The translations under genes and the position numbers were made by a program. Source: Nocardia wallacei (GTDB lineage: Bacteria > Actinomycetota > Actinomycetes > Mycobacteriales > Mycobacteriaceae). Taken from it: a stretch of DNA of 36,449 nucleotides. Position 1 is the stretch's first letter. Each line of letters opens with the position of its first letter. The stretch is taken from assembly GCF_029869545.1 (NCBI RefSeq), contig NZ_JARWQD010000038.1:1-36449 (forward strand), in the 5' to 3' direction. Positions 9,125 to 16,279 of the stretch are shown here, piece by piece. The notes under the pieces were generated by a model. That model did no database searches. It was given only the letters and a program-made list of their open reading frames with translations, and was not told the DNA's origin.

Positions 9125-10123
9125 TCACGACGCCCCCACTTCCGTACGCTCGAGCACCGACCGCAGCCGTTCGACGACGTCGGCGCGCAGGTCGGCAGGC
9201 GCCAATACCAGCGCGTCGGGGCCGAGGCCGGTGATCAGGCGGGCCAGCCAGTCCCGCGACCGCACGGGGACCTCCACGATCGAGCCCGGGCGGCCGCCGA
9301 TCTCGCGGTCCTCCACGGCCGCGCCGAGCCGCCGGATGTCCTGGCCGCGGCCCTCGGCGACCCACACCGTCGCCGTGCCCGTCACCTGTGAGGCGCCGGT
9401 CACCTGGGTGACGATCCGGCGCAGATCCAGATCCTCCGGCTTGTGCACCGCGTTCCGCGGGCCGTAGGCGGTGACGTCGTCGCCGATGCGGGACAGCCGG
9501 AAGGTGCGGGTCGCGTCGCGGTCGCGGTCGTGCCCGACCAGGTACCACCGTCCGTGGTGGGTCACCACGCCCCACGGTTCCACGTCGCGCATCAGGTAGG
9601 GGGCGTTGTGCGACATGCGGTGTTCGAACCGGACCGCGCGCCCGGCGTCGATCGCGGCCAGCAGCCTCCCCAGCGCCGCCTCCGAGCCCCGGGTGCGGGC
9701 GGGGACCGCGGGGACCGAGGCCAGGGCCGCGTCGGCCTCGACGTGGATGCCCGCCGCCCGCAGCTTCAGCAGCGCGCCCTCGGCCGCGGTCGCCAGTTCC
9801 GGCGACTCCCACAGCTGCACCGCCACCGCCACCGCGGCGGCCTCCTCGCTGGTCAGATCGATGTCCGGGAGTTCGTAGGCGTCGCGGTTGATGCGGTAGC
9901 CCTCCTGGCCGGAGTACCGGTTCACCGGGCCCACCTCCAGCGGGATGCCCAGGTCGCGCAGCTCGTTCTTGTCGCGCTCGAACATCCGGCTGAACGCCTC
10001 GTCGCTGGCGGAGTCCTCGTATCCGGCCACGCTCTCGCGGATTCGCTCCGCGGTGAGGAACTGCCGGGTCGACAGCAGCGCGATGACCAGATTCATCAGC
10101 CGTTCGACCTTGGATATCGCCAC
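9125..10123 (-). CDS. pafB: WYL-domain transcriptional regulator PafB
   Basis: 332 aa from GTG 10123, the length I recall for M. tuberculosis PafB. Its N-terminus (SKVERLMNLVIALLSTRQF) closely matches the mycobacterial protein. The frame is open further to 10156 but adds non-conserved residues. It has an N-terminal HTH (FSRMFERDKNELRDLGIPLE), a central WYL domain (AVRFEHRM; GVVTHHGRWYLVGHDRDRD) and a C-terminal WCX region. With PafC it forms the DNA-damage activator. A TACTCT -10-like hexamer lies 7 nt before the GTG, with no Shine-Dalgarno, so the transcript may be leaderless. Unlike in mycobacteria, pafA is not directly upstream; a VapBC module intervenes. Confidence 0.94.
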   Translation of the reverse strand: MAISKVERLMNLVIALLSTRQFLTAERIRESVAGYEDSASDEAFSRMFERDKNELRDLGIPLEVGPVNRYSGQEGYRINRDAYELPDIDLTSEEAAAVAVAVQLWESPELATAAEGALLKLRAAGIHVEADAALASVPAVPARTRGSEAALGRLLAAIDAGRAVRFEHRMSHNAPYLMRDVEPWGVVTHHGRWYLVGHDRDRDATRTFRLSRIGDDVTAYGPRNAVHKPEDLDLRRIVTQVTGASQVTGTATVWVAEGRGQDIRRLGAAVEDREIGGRPGSIVEVPVRSRDWLARLITGLGPDALVLAPADLRADVVERLRSVLERTEVGAS

Positions 10124-10194
10124 CCGACACAGAGTAATCGGCCCACGCAAACCCATGCGCGTCGGCGCACGATTACGCCACGAATTCGAGGATG
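10124..10194 (-). promoter_or_regulatory. Probable pafB promoter with inverted repeat
   Basis: On the minus strand TACTCT sits 7 nt before the pafB GTG, matching the TANNNT -10 spacing for leaderless mRNAs. GTAATCG (10134-10140) and CGATTAC (10170-10176) form a 7-bp inverted repeat across this gap, a possible regulator site. I did not find a convincing match to the RecA-NDp motif recognised by PafBC. Confidence 0.4.
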
Positions 10195-10602
10195 TCAGCC
10201 GATCAGCTCGATATCACAGGGCAGTCCCGGAGCCCTCGTCAGCTTCGCGTCCGAGGTGAGCAGCGGCACGCCCAGCCGCGCGGCCAGGGCGGCATACAGT
10301 CCGTCGTAGAAGGATATGGTGTGCCGCAGCTTCCACGCCTCGATCGCCAGCCAGCCATGATGCACATAGCGGTGATCAATGATGCTGTCCAGCATGCGCA
10401 GTCCTGTTGCGGCGGCGGCATCCTCGATCACACCCTGCCGTTCGTGCCGGCGCAGCACGCTACCGACCTCGGCATCAATCAGATGTGGGGCGTGTACGAC
10501 TGTCGTACGCAAGAGCTCAGCTACCGCAACACCGACAGCGTCCTTCCGCAGCAGGGCAGTCGAGACAACGGAGGCATCGGCGACATACTCATCACTCGCC
10601 AC
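10195..10602 (-). CDS. vapC: VapC-type PIN-domain ribonuclease toxin
   Basis: 135-aa PIN-domain protein, the presumed RNase toxin of a type II toxin-antitoxin pair. The acidic metal-binding residues appear as D9 (VADASVV), E45 (LIDAEVGSVL), D100 (SFYDGLYAALA) and D118 (LLTSDAK), in the usual order. The start is GTG 10602 within the last codons of vapB (11-nt overlap), preceded by GGGAG, the coupling typical of vapBC operons. The PIN fold is intact with no frameshift, so it is probably active. The RNA target cannot be read from sequence. It lies between pafA and pafB and interrupts their usual adjacency. Confidence 0.9.
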   Translation of the reverse strand: MASDEYVADASVVSTALLRKDAVGVAVAELLRTTVVHAPHLIDAEVGSVLRRHERQGVIEDAAAATGLRMLDSIIDHRYVHHGWLAIEAWKLRHTISFYDGLYAALAARLGVPLLTSDAKLTRAPGLPCDIELIG

Positions 10603-10831
10603 GAGTCTCCCTCAAGGCCGCCAGGATGCTGTCCCGTGTCCCGCCTGGACCCGGGTCGCGGTCGAGAGCCTCGCGAACGGCCGCCAACGCCTCGGCCTTC
10701 GTGCGACGACGAGCCATGGCTATCAGCTCCTGCCGCATATAAGCCTGCAGCGACATCCCCGCAGCCTCAGCGCGCTGACGTAGTCGTTCGGCATCCTCGT
10801 CCGGCAGGTCTCGAACCTGGATAGTGGCCAT
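10592..10831 (-). CDS. vapB: FitA/VapB-type ribbon-helix-helix antitoxin
   Basis: 79-aa antitoxin. The N-terminal RHH DNA-binding segment (MATIQVRDLPDEDAERLRQR, then a helix with SLQAYMRQEL) is followed by an Ala/Arg-rich C-terminal helix expected to wrap the VapC active site. The ATG at 10831 is itself part of a palindrome. A TAGAAT -10-like box lies 6 nt upstream and there is no Shine-Dalgarno, suggesting a leaderless, autorepressed transcript. It overlaps vapC by 11 nt. A close paralogue of its N-terminal half lies immediately upstream (10836-11015). Confidence 0.88.
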   Translation of the reverse strand: MATIQVRDLPDEDAERLRQRAEAAGMSLQAYMRQELIAMARRRTKAEALAAVREALDRDPGPGGTRDSILAALRETRGE

Positions 10832-10850
10832 AGCGCTATTCTAGCGCTAT
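10830..10850 (-). promoter_or_regulatory. Twin palindromic operator over the vapBC promoter
   Basis: Two copies of the palindrome TAGCGCTA (within ATAGCGCTAT at 10830-10839, and at 10842-10849) are phased 11-12 bp apart, about one helical turn. They flank and overlap the -10-like TAGAAT and the vapB start codon. This is the layout expected for cooperative binding of two RHH antitoxin dimers. Confidence 0.7.
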
Positions 10851-11015
10851 TTTCGCGCGGCCAGTCCCGGACCTGCCTTCTTCGTGCGAACGAAGTGAGA
10901 TTGCAATGATCTCCCGCCGCATGGATGCCTGGAACGACAGCCCTTCGGCAGCAGCCGCTCGACGAAGCACTTCGACGCCTTCCTCGGCGAGGTTTCGGAT
11001 TCGGATGGTCGCCAT
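10836..11015 (-). CDS. Solo RHH antitoxin-like ORF (vapB paralogue, 59 aa)
   Basis: Small ORF from ATG 11015 to TAG 10836. Its first ~40 residues align with VapB: both begin MATI, share the RHH pattern (RIRNLAEEGVEVLRRAAAAE) and the following helix (FQASMRREIIAIS). After residue 40 the match ends, and the remaining ~19 residues lack the toxin-binding helix seen in VapB. The start is 3 nt after the pafA stop (TGAGCAATG), allowing coupled translation. The 3' end runs into the vapBC promoter and operator. It may be a decayed duplicate whose toxin was lost, or a retained DNA-binding repressor. No cognate toxin is adjacent other than VapC. Confidence 0.65.
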   Translation of the reverse strand: MATIRIRNLAEEGVEVLRRAAAAEGLSFQASMRREIIAISLRSHEEGRSGTGRAKIALE

Positions 11016-11018
11016 TGC

Positions 11019-12377
11019 TCACATCGAGGCGATGAGGCGGTCCACTCGCTCGTCGACGGAGCGGAACGGGTCCTTGCACAGGACCGTGCGCTGGGCCTGG
11101 TCGTTGAGCTTGAGGTGGACCCAGTCGACGGTGAAGTCGCGACCGGCCTCCTGGGCGGCGGTGATGAAATCGCCGCGCAGCTTGGCGCGGGTGGTCTGCG
11201 GCGGGGTGGTGACCGCCGCGTCGACCGCGTCGTCCTCGGTGACGCGCTTGGCCAGGCCCTTGCGCTGCAGCAGGTCGAAGACGCCGCGGCCGCGCTTGAT
11301 GTCGTGATAGGCCAGGTCCAGCTGGGCGATCTTGGGATCGGACAGGTCCATGCCGTAGCGGTCCTGGTAGCGCTGGAACAGCTTGCGCTTGATCACCCAG
11401 TCGATCTCCGTGTCGACCTTGGCGAAGTCCTGCGCCTCCACCGCGTCCAGCGTGCGGCCCCACAGGTCGACCACCGCGTCCACCTGCGGGTCGCGCTCGC
11501 GGTTGCGCAGGTGCTCCACCGCGCGGGCGTAGTACTCGCGCTGAATGTCGAGGGCGCTGGCCTGCCGCCCGCCCGCCAACCGCACCGGGCGGCGGCCGGT
11601 GAGGTCGTGGCTCACCTCGCGGATGGCGCGGATCGGGTTGTCGAGCGCGAAATCGCGGAACGAGACCCCGGCCTCGATCATCTCCAGCACCAGCGCCGCC
11701 GTGCCGACCTTCAGCATGGTGGTGGTCTCGGACATGTTCGAATCGCCGACGATGACGTGCAGGCGCCGGTACTTCTCGGCGTCGGCGTGCGGCTCGTCGC
11801 GGGTGTTGATGATCGGGCGCGAGCGGGTGGTCGCCGAGGAGACGCCCTCCCAGATGTGCTCGGCGCGCTGCGACAGGCAGAAGGTGGCCGCCTTCGGCGT
11901 CTGCAGCACCTTGCCCGCGCCGCAGATCAGCTGCCGGGTGACCAGGAAGGGCAGCAGGACGTCGGAGATCCGGGAGAACTCCCCCGCCCGCACGACGAGG
12001 AAATTCTCGTGGCAGCCGTAGGAGTTGCCCGCCGAGTCGGTGTTGTTCTTGAACAGGTAGATGTCGCCGCCGATGCCCTCCTCCGCGAGGCGCTGTTCGG
12101 CGTCGATCAGCAGCTCCTCCAGGACCCGCTCACCGGCGCGGTCGTGGGTGACCAGCTGCACCAGGCTGTCGCATTCGGCCGTGGCGTACTCCGGATGGGA
12201 ACCGACATCGAGATAGAGCCGGGCACCGTTGCGGAGGAATACGTTCGAGCTGCGGCCCCAGGACACCACCCGGCGAAACAGGTACCGGGCCACCTCGTCG
12301 GGGCTCAACCGACGGTGGCCGTGGAACGTACACGTCACCCCGAACTCGGTCTCGATCCCCATGATTCGTCGCTGCAC
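11019..12377 (-). CDS. pafA: Proteasome accessory factor A, Pup ligase PafA
   Basis: 452 aa, the length I recall for M. tuberculosis PafA, and near-identical over long stretches. It ligates the C-terminal Glu of deamidated Pup to substrate lysines using ATP (glutamine-synthetase-like fold). Visible motifs are MGIETEFGV (ATP/Mg Glu), the catalytic-loop Asp57 in [48 protein letters not shown] and the C-terminal [15 protein letters not shown]. The start is GTG 12377, matching the conserved MQRRIMG N-terminus. No Shine-Dalgarno is obvious; TGTAAT/TAATGT lies 5-7 nt upstream. It is separated from prcA by 324 nt of repeats and a terminator-like hairpin, so it is probably transcribed independently of pup-prcBA. 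Confidence 0.97.
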   Translation of the reverse strand: MQRRIMGIETEFGVTCTFHGHRRLSPDEVARYLFRRVVSWGRSSNVFLRNGARLYLDVGSHPEYATAECDSLVQLVTHDRAGERVLEELLIDAEQRLAEEGIGGDIYLFKNNTDSAGNSYGCHENFLVVRAGEFSRISDVLLPFLVTRQLICGAGKVLQTPKAATFCLSQRAEHIWEGVSSATTRSRPIINTRDEPHADAEKYRRLHVIVGDSNMSETTTMLKVGTAALVLEMIEAGVSFRDFALDNPIRAIREVSHDLTGRRPVRLAGGRQASALDIQREYYARAVEHLRNRERDPQVDAVVDLWGRTLDAVEAQDFAKVDTEIDWVIKRKLFQRYQDRYGMDLSDPKIAQLDLAYHDIKRGRGVFDLLQRKGLAKRVTEDDAVDAAVTTPPQTTRAKLRGDFITAAQEAGRDFTVDWVHLKLNDQAQRTVLCKDPFRSVDERVDRLIASM

Positions 12378-12504
12378 ACCATCGACATTACAGCCATGCC
12401 CTGTCCGAAATGGGCTGTGCGAGCAAGCCGATGCATACGGGTTCGCAACGATTTAGGCCCCGGGGCAAACGCCTACCCACCCCGAACGGGGGAAATGACA
12501 AGGC

Positions 12505-12537
12505 CCCTTGCCCTCGCCCGGGGGGCGAGGGCAAGGG
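12505..12537 (-). terminator. 15-bp hairpin, likely terminator of pup-prcB-prcA
   Basis: The arm at 12505-12519 (core CCTTGCCCTCGCCC) pairs perfectly with 12523-12537 around a GGG loop. It lies about 165 nt downstream of the prcA stop. On the operon strand the hairpin is followed by a short T-containing stretch (TTGTCATTT). The stem is strong but the U-tract is poor, as is common in GC-rich actinobacteria. Confidence 0.6.
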
Positions 12538-12551
12538 CCAATATTGTGCGG

Positions 12552-12683
12552 CCGGTCAGCGAATGCAAGGAGCAATCGTGTCCCCCGGTCAGCGAATGCA
12601 AGGAGCAATCGTGCCCGCCGGTCCGCGAATGCAAGGAGCAATCGTGCCCGCCGGTCCGCGAATGCGGTGGCCGATTGTCGGAT
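12552..12683. repeat. 33-bp tandem repeats, four units
   Basis: Units begin at 12552, 12585, 12618 and 12651, each starting CCGGTC. The first three share GCGAATGCAAGGAGCAATCG almost perfectly; the fourth diverges after 15 nt. Each core can fold as CGA-A-TGC (AAGGA loop) GCA-A-TCG. On the plus strand each also contains AAGGAG five nt before a GTG. There are no spacers, so this is not a CRISPR array. Confidence 0.9.
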
Positions 12684-12701
12684 CGGTCACCTTGTGGCCC
12701 G

Positions 12702-13493
12702 CTATGGGCCGGAAGGGTCTCCCGCAGAAGGGGTTTCGGGCTCGTCGCCCTTCTTCTCCGCGGGCTTCTTGGCCTTGCCGCCCTTGTCCTCGGACAGCAG
12801 GGCCTCCAGCGCGGTGCCGGAGATGCGGCGGAAGGCGCGGCGCGGGCGAGCTTGCTCGAGGGTTGCCACCTCCAGCGTCCCGACACCGAGCACCCGCTTG
12901 TCCTTGTCGCCCTCGGGCGTGCCCTTCTGCAGCGCCTGCAGCGCCAGCTTGATCGCGGCGCCGAGTTCCAGGCCCGGCTGATAGGTGTCCTTGAGCGCGG
13001 CGACGATCGGCTCGGTATTGCCGCCCATCACCACGTAGTCGCGCTCGTCCACTATCGAGCCGTCGAAATTGATCCGATACAGCACCGAGTTGCGCGCCTG
13101 CTCCGGATAGCCGACCTCGCCGATGCAGATCTCCACCTCGTACGGCTTGAGCTGATCGGTGAAGATGGTGCCCAGCAGCTGGGCGTACCCGTTGGCCAGC
13201 GAGCGACCGGTGACATCGCGCCGGTCGAACTGATAGCCCCGCAGGTCGGCGGTCAGGATGCCGTTGCGGCGCAGGTTCTCGAACTCGTTGTACTTGCCGA
13301 CCGCGGCGAACCCCACCCGGTCGTACAGCTCACTCACCTTGTGCAGCGTCGCCGAGGGGTTCTCGGCGATGAACAGCACACCCTTGTCGTACACCATCAC
13401 CACGACACTGCGGCCCCGTGCGATGCCCTTGCGCGCAAGCTCGGTCTTGTCGCGCATGATCTGTTCGGCCGACGCGTAGTACGGCAGTGTCAT
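12702..13493 (-). CDS. prcA: 20S proteasome alpha subunit PrcA
   Basis: 263 aa. It forms the outer alpha rings that gate the chamber and dock Mpa or other regulators. It starts [20 protein letters not shown], the expected actinobacterial N-terminus. The family core follows ([58 protein letters not shown]). The C-terminus is a Lys/Glu/Pro-rich tail of about 40 residues. The ATG at 13493 overlaps the prcB TGA (ATGA), as usual. It lacks the catalytic N-terminal Thr, as expected for an alpha subunit. Confidence 0.96.
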   Translation of the reverse strand: MTLPYYASAEQIMRDKTELARKGIARGRSVVVMVYDKGVLFIAENPSATLHKVSELYDRVGFAAVGKYNEFENLRRNGILTADLRGYQFDRRDVTGRSLANGYAQLLGTIFTDQLKPYEVEICIGEVGYPEQARNSVLYRINFDGSIVDERDYVVMGGNTEPIVAALKDTYQPGLELGAAIKLALQALQKGTPEGDKDKRVLGVGTLEVATLEQARPRRAFRRISGTALEALLSEDKGGKAKKPAEKKGDEPETPSAGDPSGP

Positions 13494-14315
13494 GCGTGCG
13501 CGCTCCCTTCTTCCGCCGACCGCTCCACGATCGTCCGGGCCACCTCGGCCAGCCGCTCGTCCGAAACCTCTTCGGACCCTTCGGCATTGATGACGATCGC
13601 CGTCGGGTAGATGCCGCGCAGCAGGTCCGGCCCGCCGGTGGCGGTGTCGTCGTCGGAGGCGTCGAGCAGCGATTCGACGGCGATGCGCAGCGCGCCGTCC
13701 TCATCGATATCGCGGTGGTAGGTCTTCTTCAGCGACGACTTGGCGAACATCGAGCCGGAACCGACCGCGGTGTAGCCGAAGCGCTCCTCGCTGCGGCCGC
13801 CGACCACGTCGTAGGACACGATGCGACCGGCCCGGTCCGGATCGGTGGCCTCCAGGTCGTAGCCGACCAGGATCGGCACCACCGCCAGGCCCTGCAGGGC
13901 CGCGGGCAGATTGTCGCGCACCATCTTCGACAGCTTGTTGGCCTTGCCGTCGAAGGTCAGCGGCACGCCCTCGATCTTCTCGTAGTACTCGAGCTCCACG
14001 GCGAACAACCTGATCATCTCCACCGCCACGCCCGCGGTACCGGCGATGCCGGCCGCGGAGAACGAATCGGTGAGATAGACCTTCTCCATATCCCGGCTGG
14101 CCAGCAGGTTGCCCTGGGTGGCGCGCCGGTCACCGGCGATGAGCACGCCACCGCGATAGCTGACCGCGACGATCGTGGTGCCGTGCGGGGCTATATCCTG
14201 CGACGCGACCGAAACCCTTGCCGGGCAACAGTTCCGGAGCGTGCTCTCGCAGATATTCGGAGAAGGATGACAGGGCGTACCCCGTGTGGAGCCGCAAGGG
14301 GTCACCTGGTGTCAC
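13490..14315 (-). CDS. prcB: 20S proteasome beta subunit PrcB (frameshift in propeptide)
   Basis: Catalytic beta subunit. The mature enzyme begins at the Thr of [15 protein letters not shown] after autocleavage and is intact to the stop at 13490 ([41 protein letters not shown]). The propeptide is in another frame. From GTG 14315, which overlaps the pup stop (GTGA), the sequence reads a conserved-looking [18 protein letters not shown], but that frame does not continue into the mature part. One extra base, or two missing ones, must lie about 14186-14222; AAGGGTTTC at 14211-14219 is a candidate. The mature frame can start at GTG 14305 but then encodes an unrelated propeptide. A sequencing error is the simplest explanation, and a recent mutation or recoding are the others. 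Confidence 0.88.
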
Positions 14316-14506
14316 TGGCCGCCTTTCTGAACGTATGCGCGCACGAAGTCTTCCGCGTTCTCCTCGAGCACGTCGTCGATCTCGTCGAGCAGGTCGTCGG
14401 TATCCTCCGCCAGCTTCTCGCGGCGCTCCTGGCCCGCGCCGTCCGCGCCGACCGCGTCGTCGTCCTCGTCGCCGCCACCGGCGCGCTTGGTCTGCTCTTG
14501 TGCCAT
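14312..14506 (-). CDS. pup: Prokaryotic ubiquitin-like protein Pup
   Basis: 64 aa, the usual length. It is intrinsically disordered, acidic and rich in Asp/Glu, with the Mpa-binding coiled segment LAEDTDDLLDEIDDVLEENA. It ends [14 protein letters not shown]. The C-terminal Gln means it is made in the inactive form and must be deamidated by Dop before PafA can attach it. The ATG at 14506 is preceded by GGAGGT eight nt upstream, one of the strongest ribosome sites in the window. Its stop overlaps the prcB start. An 11-bp hairpin lies in its probable 5' leader. Confidence 0.98.
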   Translation of the reverse strand: MAQEQTKRAGGGDEDDDAVGADGAGQERREKLAEDTDDLLDEIDDVLEENAEDFVRAYVQKGGQ

Positions 14507-14537
14507 AGCAGCCGACCTCCTCATGAATGATCATCGG

Positions 14538-14564
14538 CGAGCATCGGAGAAAGTCCGATGCTCG
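14538..14564 (-). promoter_or_regulatory. 11-bp hairpin in the probable pup 5' leader
   Basis: CGAGCATCGGA (14538-14548) pairs exactly with TCCGATGCTCG (14554-14564) around a GAAAG loop. It lies 32-58 nt upstream of the pup ATG. A TAGTGT -10-like hexamer lies just upstream, so a transcript starting there would carry the hairpin at its extreme 5' end. It could instead end dop transcripts. It has no U-tract. Confidence 0.55.
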
Positions 14565-14641
14565 TGCTTCAACACTACCCAGCCCGGGGGACAACATGCC
14601 GGATTACATCGCAACGTGCCCCGGTCGCGACCTCGCCGCGG

Positions 14642-16141
14642 CTAGGTGGTGAGCTGTTCGACCAGCTCGGCGGCGGTGTCCACACCGTCGAGCAGCTTGC
14701 CCACGTGGGACTTGGTGCCCCGGCGCGGCTCCAGCGTGGGGATGCGGACCAGGGAATCGCCGCCCAGGTCGAAGATCACCGAGTCCCAGCTGGCGGCGGC
14801 GATATCGGCGCCGAAGCGGCGCAGGCATTCGCCGCGGAAGTAGGCGCGGGTGTCGGTGGGCGGAGTGGTCATCGCGTCCATCACCTGCTGCTCGGACACC
14901 AGGCGCTGCATCGAGCCGCGTGCCACCAGGCGGTTGTACAGGCCCTTGTCCAGCCGCACGTCGGAGTACTGCAGATCCATCAGGTGCAGCTTCGGCGCCG
15001 CCCAGCCCAGGCCCTCGCGGCTGCGCATGCCCTCGAACAGGCGCAGCTTGGCGGGCCAGTCGAGCAGGTCAGCGCATTCCATCGGATCGCGCTCGAGCAG
15101 GTCGAGCACGTGCGCCCACTTCTCCAGGATGTCGGTGACGCGGGCGTCGTCGGTGCCCTCGCGGCCGTGGAACTTCTCCACCCGGTCGAGGTAGATCCGT
15201 TGCAGCGCAAGGCCGGTCAGCTCGCGGCCGTCGGCGAGCGCCACCACGGCCCGCAGCGTCGGGTCGTGGCTGATCGAGTGCACGGCGGTGACCGGGCGGG
15301 CCAGCTGCAGATCCGACAGATCCTCGCCCGCCTCGATCAGGTCCAGCACCAGCGCGGTGGTGCCGACCTTCAGATAGGTGGACCATTCGGCCAGGTTGGC
15401 GTCGCCGATGATGACGTGCAGGCGGCGATACTTGTCCGCGTCGGCGTGCGGCTCGTCGCGGGTGTTGATGATGCCGCGCTTGAGGGTGGTCTCGAGCCCG
15501 ACCTCGACCTCGATGTAGTCCGACCGCTGCGAGAGCTGGAATCCGGCGCCGTCGCCGGACTGGCCGAGCCCCACGCGGCCGGAACCGCACACCACCTGGC
15601 GGGAGACGAAGAACGGGGTGAGGCCGACGATGATCTGGTTGAACGGCGTATCCCGGCTCATCAGATAGTTCTCGTGGGTGCCGTAGGAGGCGCCCTTGCC
15701 GTCGACGTTGTTCTTGTAGAGCTGCATGCGCGGGGCCCCGGGCACGCTGGAGGCGTAGCGGGCGGCGGCCTCCATCACCCGCTCGCCCGCCTTGTCCCAG
15801 ATCACCGCGTCCAGCGGATCGGTGACCTCGGGCGCGGAGTACTCCGGGTGGGCATGGTCGACGTACAGGCGGGCCCCGTTGGTGAGAATCATGTTGGCCG
15901 CGCCGACCTCGTCGGCATCGATCACGGGGGCGGGACCGTTGAGCCTGCCCAGATCGAATCCGCGGGCGTCGCGCAGCGGCGACTCCACCTCGTAGTCCCA
16001 GCGCGTGCGCTTGGCGCGCGGCACGCCCTCCGCCGCCGCGTAGGCCAGCACCGCCTGGGTGGACGTGAGAATCGGGTTGGCCGACGGCTCGGTGGGCGTG
16101 GAGATGCCGTACTCGACCTCGATTCCGATGATGCGCTGCAT
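14642..16141 (-). CDS. dop: Deamidase/depupylase of Pup, Dop
   Basis: 499-aa paralogue of PafA. It deamidates Pup's C-terminal Gln and removes Pup from substrates. Motifs are IIGIEVEYG at the N-terminus, the catalytic Asp95 in [33 protein letters not shown] and [19 protein letters not shown]. The extra segment that marks Dop rather than PafA (about 40-75, including [17 protein letters not shown]) is present. The start is ATG 16141 (MQRIIG). It lies upstream of pup on the same strand, with 135 nt between. The mpa/ARC ATPase that lies upstream in M. tuberculosis is absent here. Confidence 0.97.
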   Translation of the reverse strand: MQRIIGIEVEYGISTPTEPSANPILTSTQAVLAYAAAEGVPRAKRTRWDYEVESPLRDARGFDLGRLNGPAPVIDADEVGAANMILTNGARLYVDHAHPEYSAPEVTDPLDAVIWDKAGERVMEAAARYASSVPGAPRMQLYKNNVDGKGASYGTHENYLMSRDTPFNQIIVGLTPFFVSRQVVCGSGRVGLGQSGDGAGFQLSQRSDYIEVEVGLETTLKRGIINTRDEPHADADKYRRLHVIIGDANLAEWSTYLKVGTTALVLDLIEAGEDLSDLQLARPVTAVHSISHDPTLRAVVALADGRELTGLALQRIYLDRVEKFHGREGTDDARVTDILEKWAHVLDLLERDPMECADLLDWPAKLRLFEGMRSREGLGWAAPKLHLMDLQYSDVRLDKGLYNRLVARGSMQRLVSEQQVMDAMTTPPTDTRAYFRGECLRRFGADIAAASWDSVIFDLGGDSLVRIPTLEPRRGTKSHVGKLLDGVDTAAELVEQLTT

Positions 16142-16152
16142 AACCCGAGCCT

Positions 16153-16235
16153 ATGCGACCGGCCGACGGTCGGGGCGATCCCGGGGTCCGCGACGGGCCC
16201 GGCAACCGATGCGCCGGATCGGCCGAAGGTCGCAT
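16153..16235. repeat. Interrupted inverted repeat between dop and the DUF418-like gene
   Basis: ATGCGACCGGCCGA (16153-16166) is mirrored by TCGGCC-GAA-GGTCGCAT (16219-16235), identical apart from a 3-nt insertion. It occupies the 138-bp divergent promoter region of the two genes and could be a shared operator or a looped structure. Confidence 0.5.
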
Positions 16236-16279
16236 CGCGGTTCATCCTCACGGCGGATGGACCGCGTTCATACGGGTGT

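Larger units (their letters stand above)
12378..12701. other. pafA-prcA spacer without a credible gene
   Basis: 324 nt containing a 15-bp hairpin at 12505-12537 and four 33-bp tandem repeat units at 12552-12683. Frames that read through it translate the repeats into an 11-residue periodic peptide and merge into antisense sequence, so I do not call a gene. The pafA promoter should lie in its first ~100 nt. Confidence 0.75.

Noticed and set aside
12552..12683. CRISPR array
   Set aside because: Units abut directly without unique spacers, and no cas genes are present.
12410..12952. Plus-strand frame through the 33-bp repeats giving an 11-residue periodic peptide
   Set aside because: The periodicity is forced by a 33-bp unit; the frame runs on antisense into prcA and has no family features.
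13490..14305. prcB starting at GTG 14305 as an intact 271-aa gene
   Set aside because: Its first ~30 residues have no similarity to PrcB propeptides, whereas the alternative frame from GTG 14315 does and also overlaps the pup stop.
14558..16279. Upstream extension of the DUF418-like frame, antisense to dop
   Set aside because: The extension is the antisense of a strongly conserved gene; family similarity begins only near 16340.
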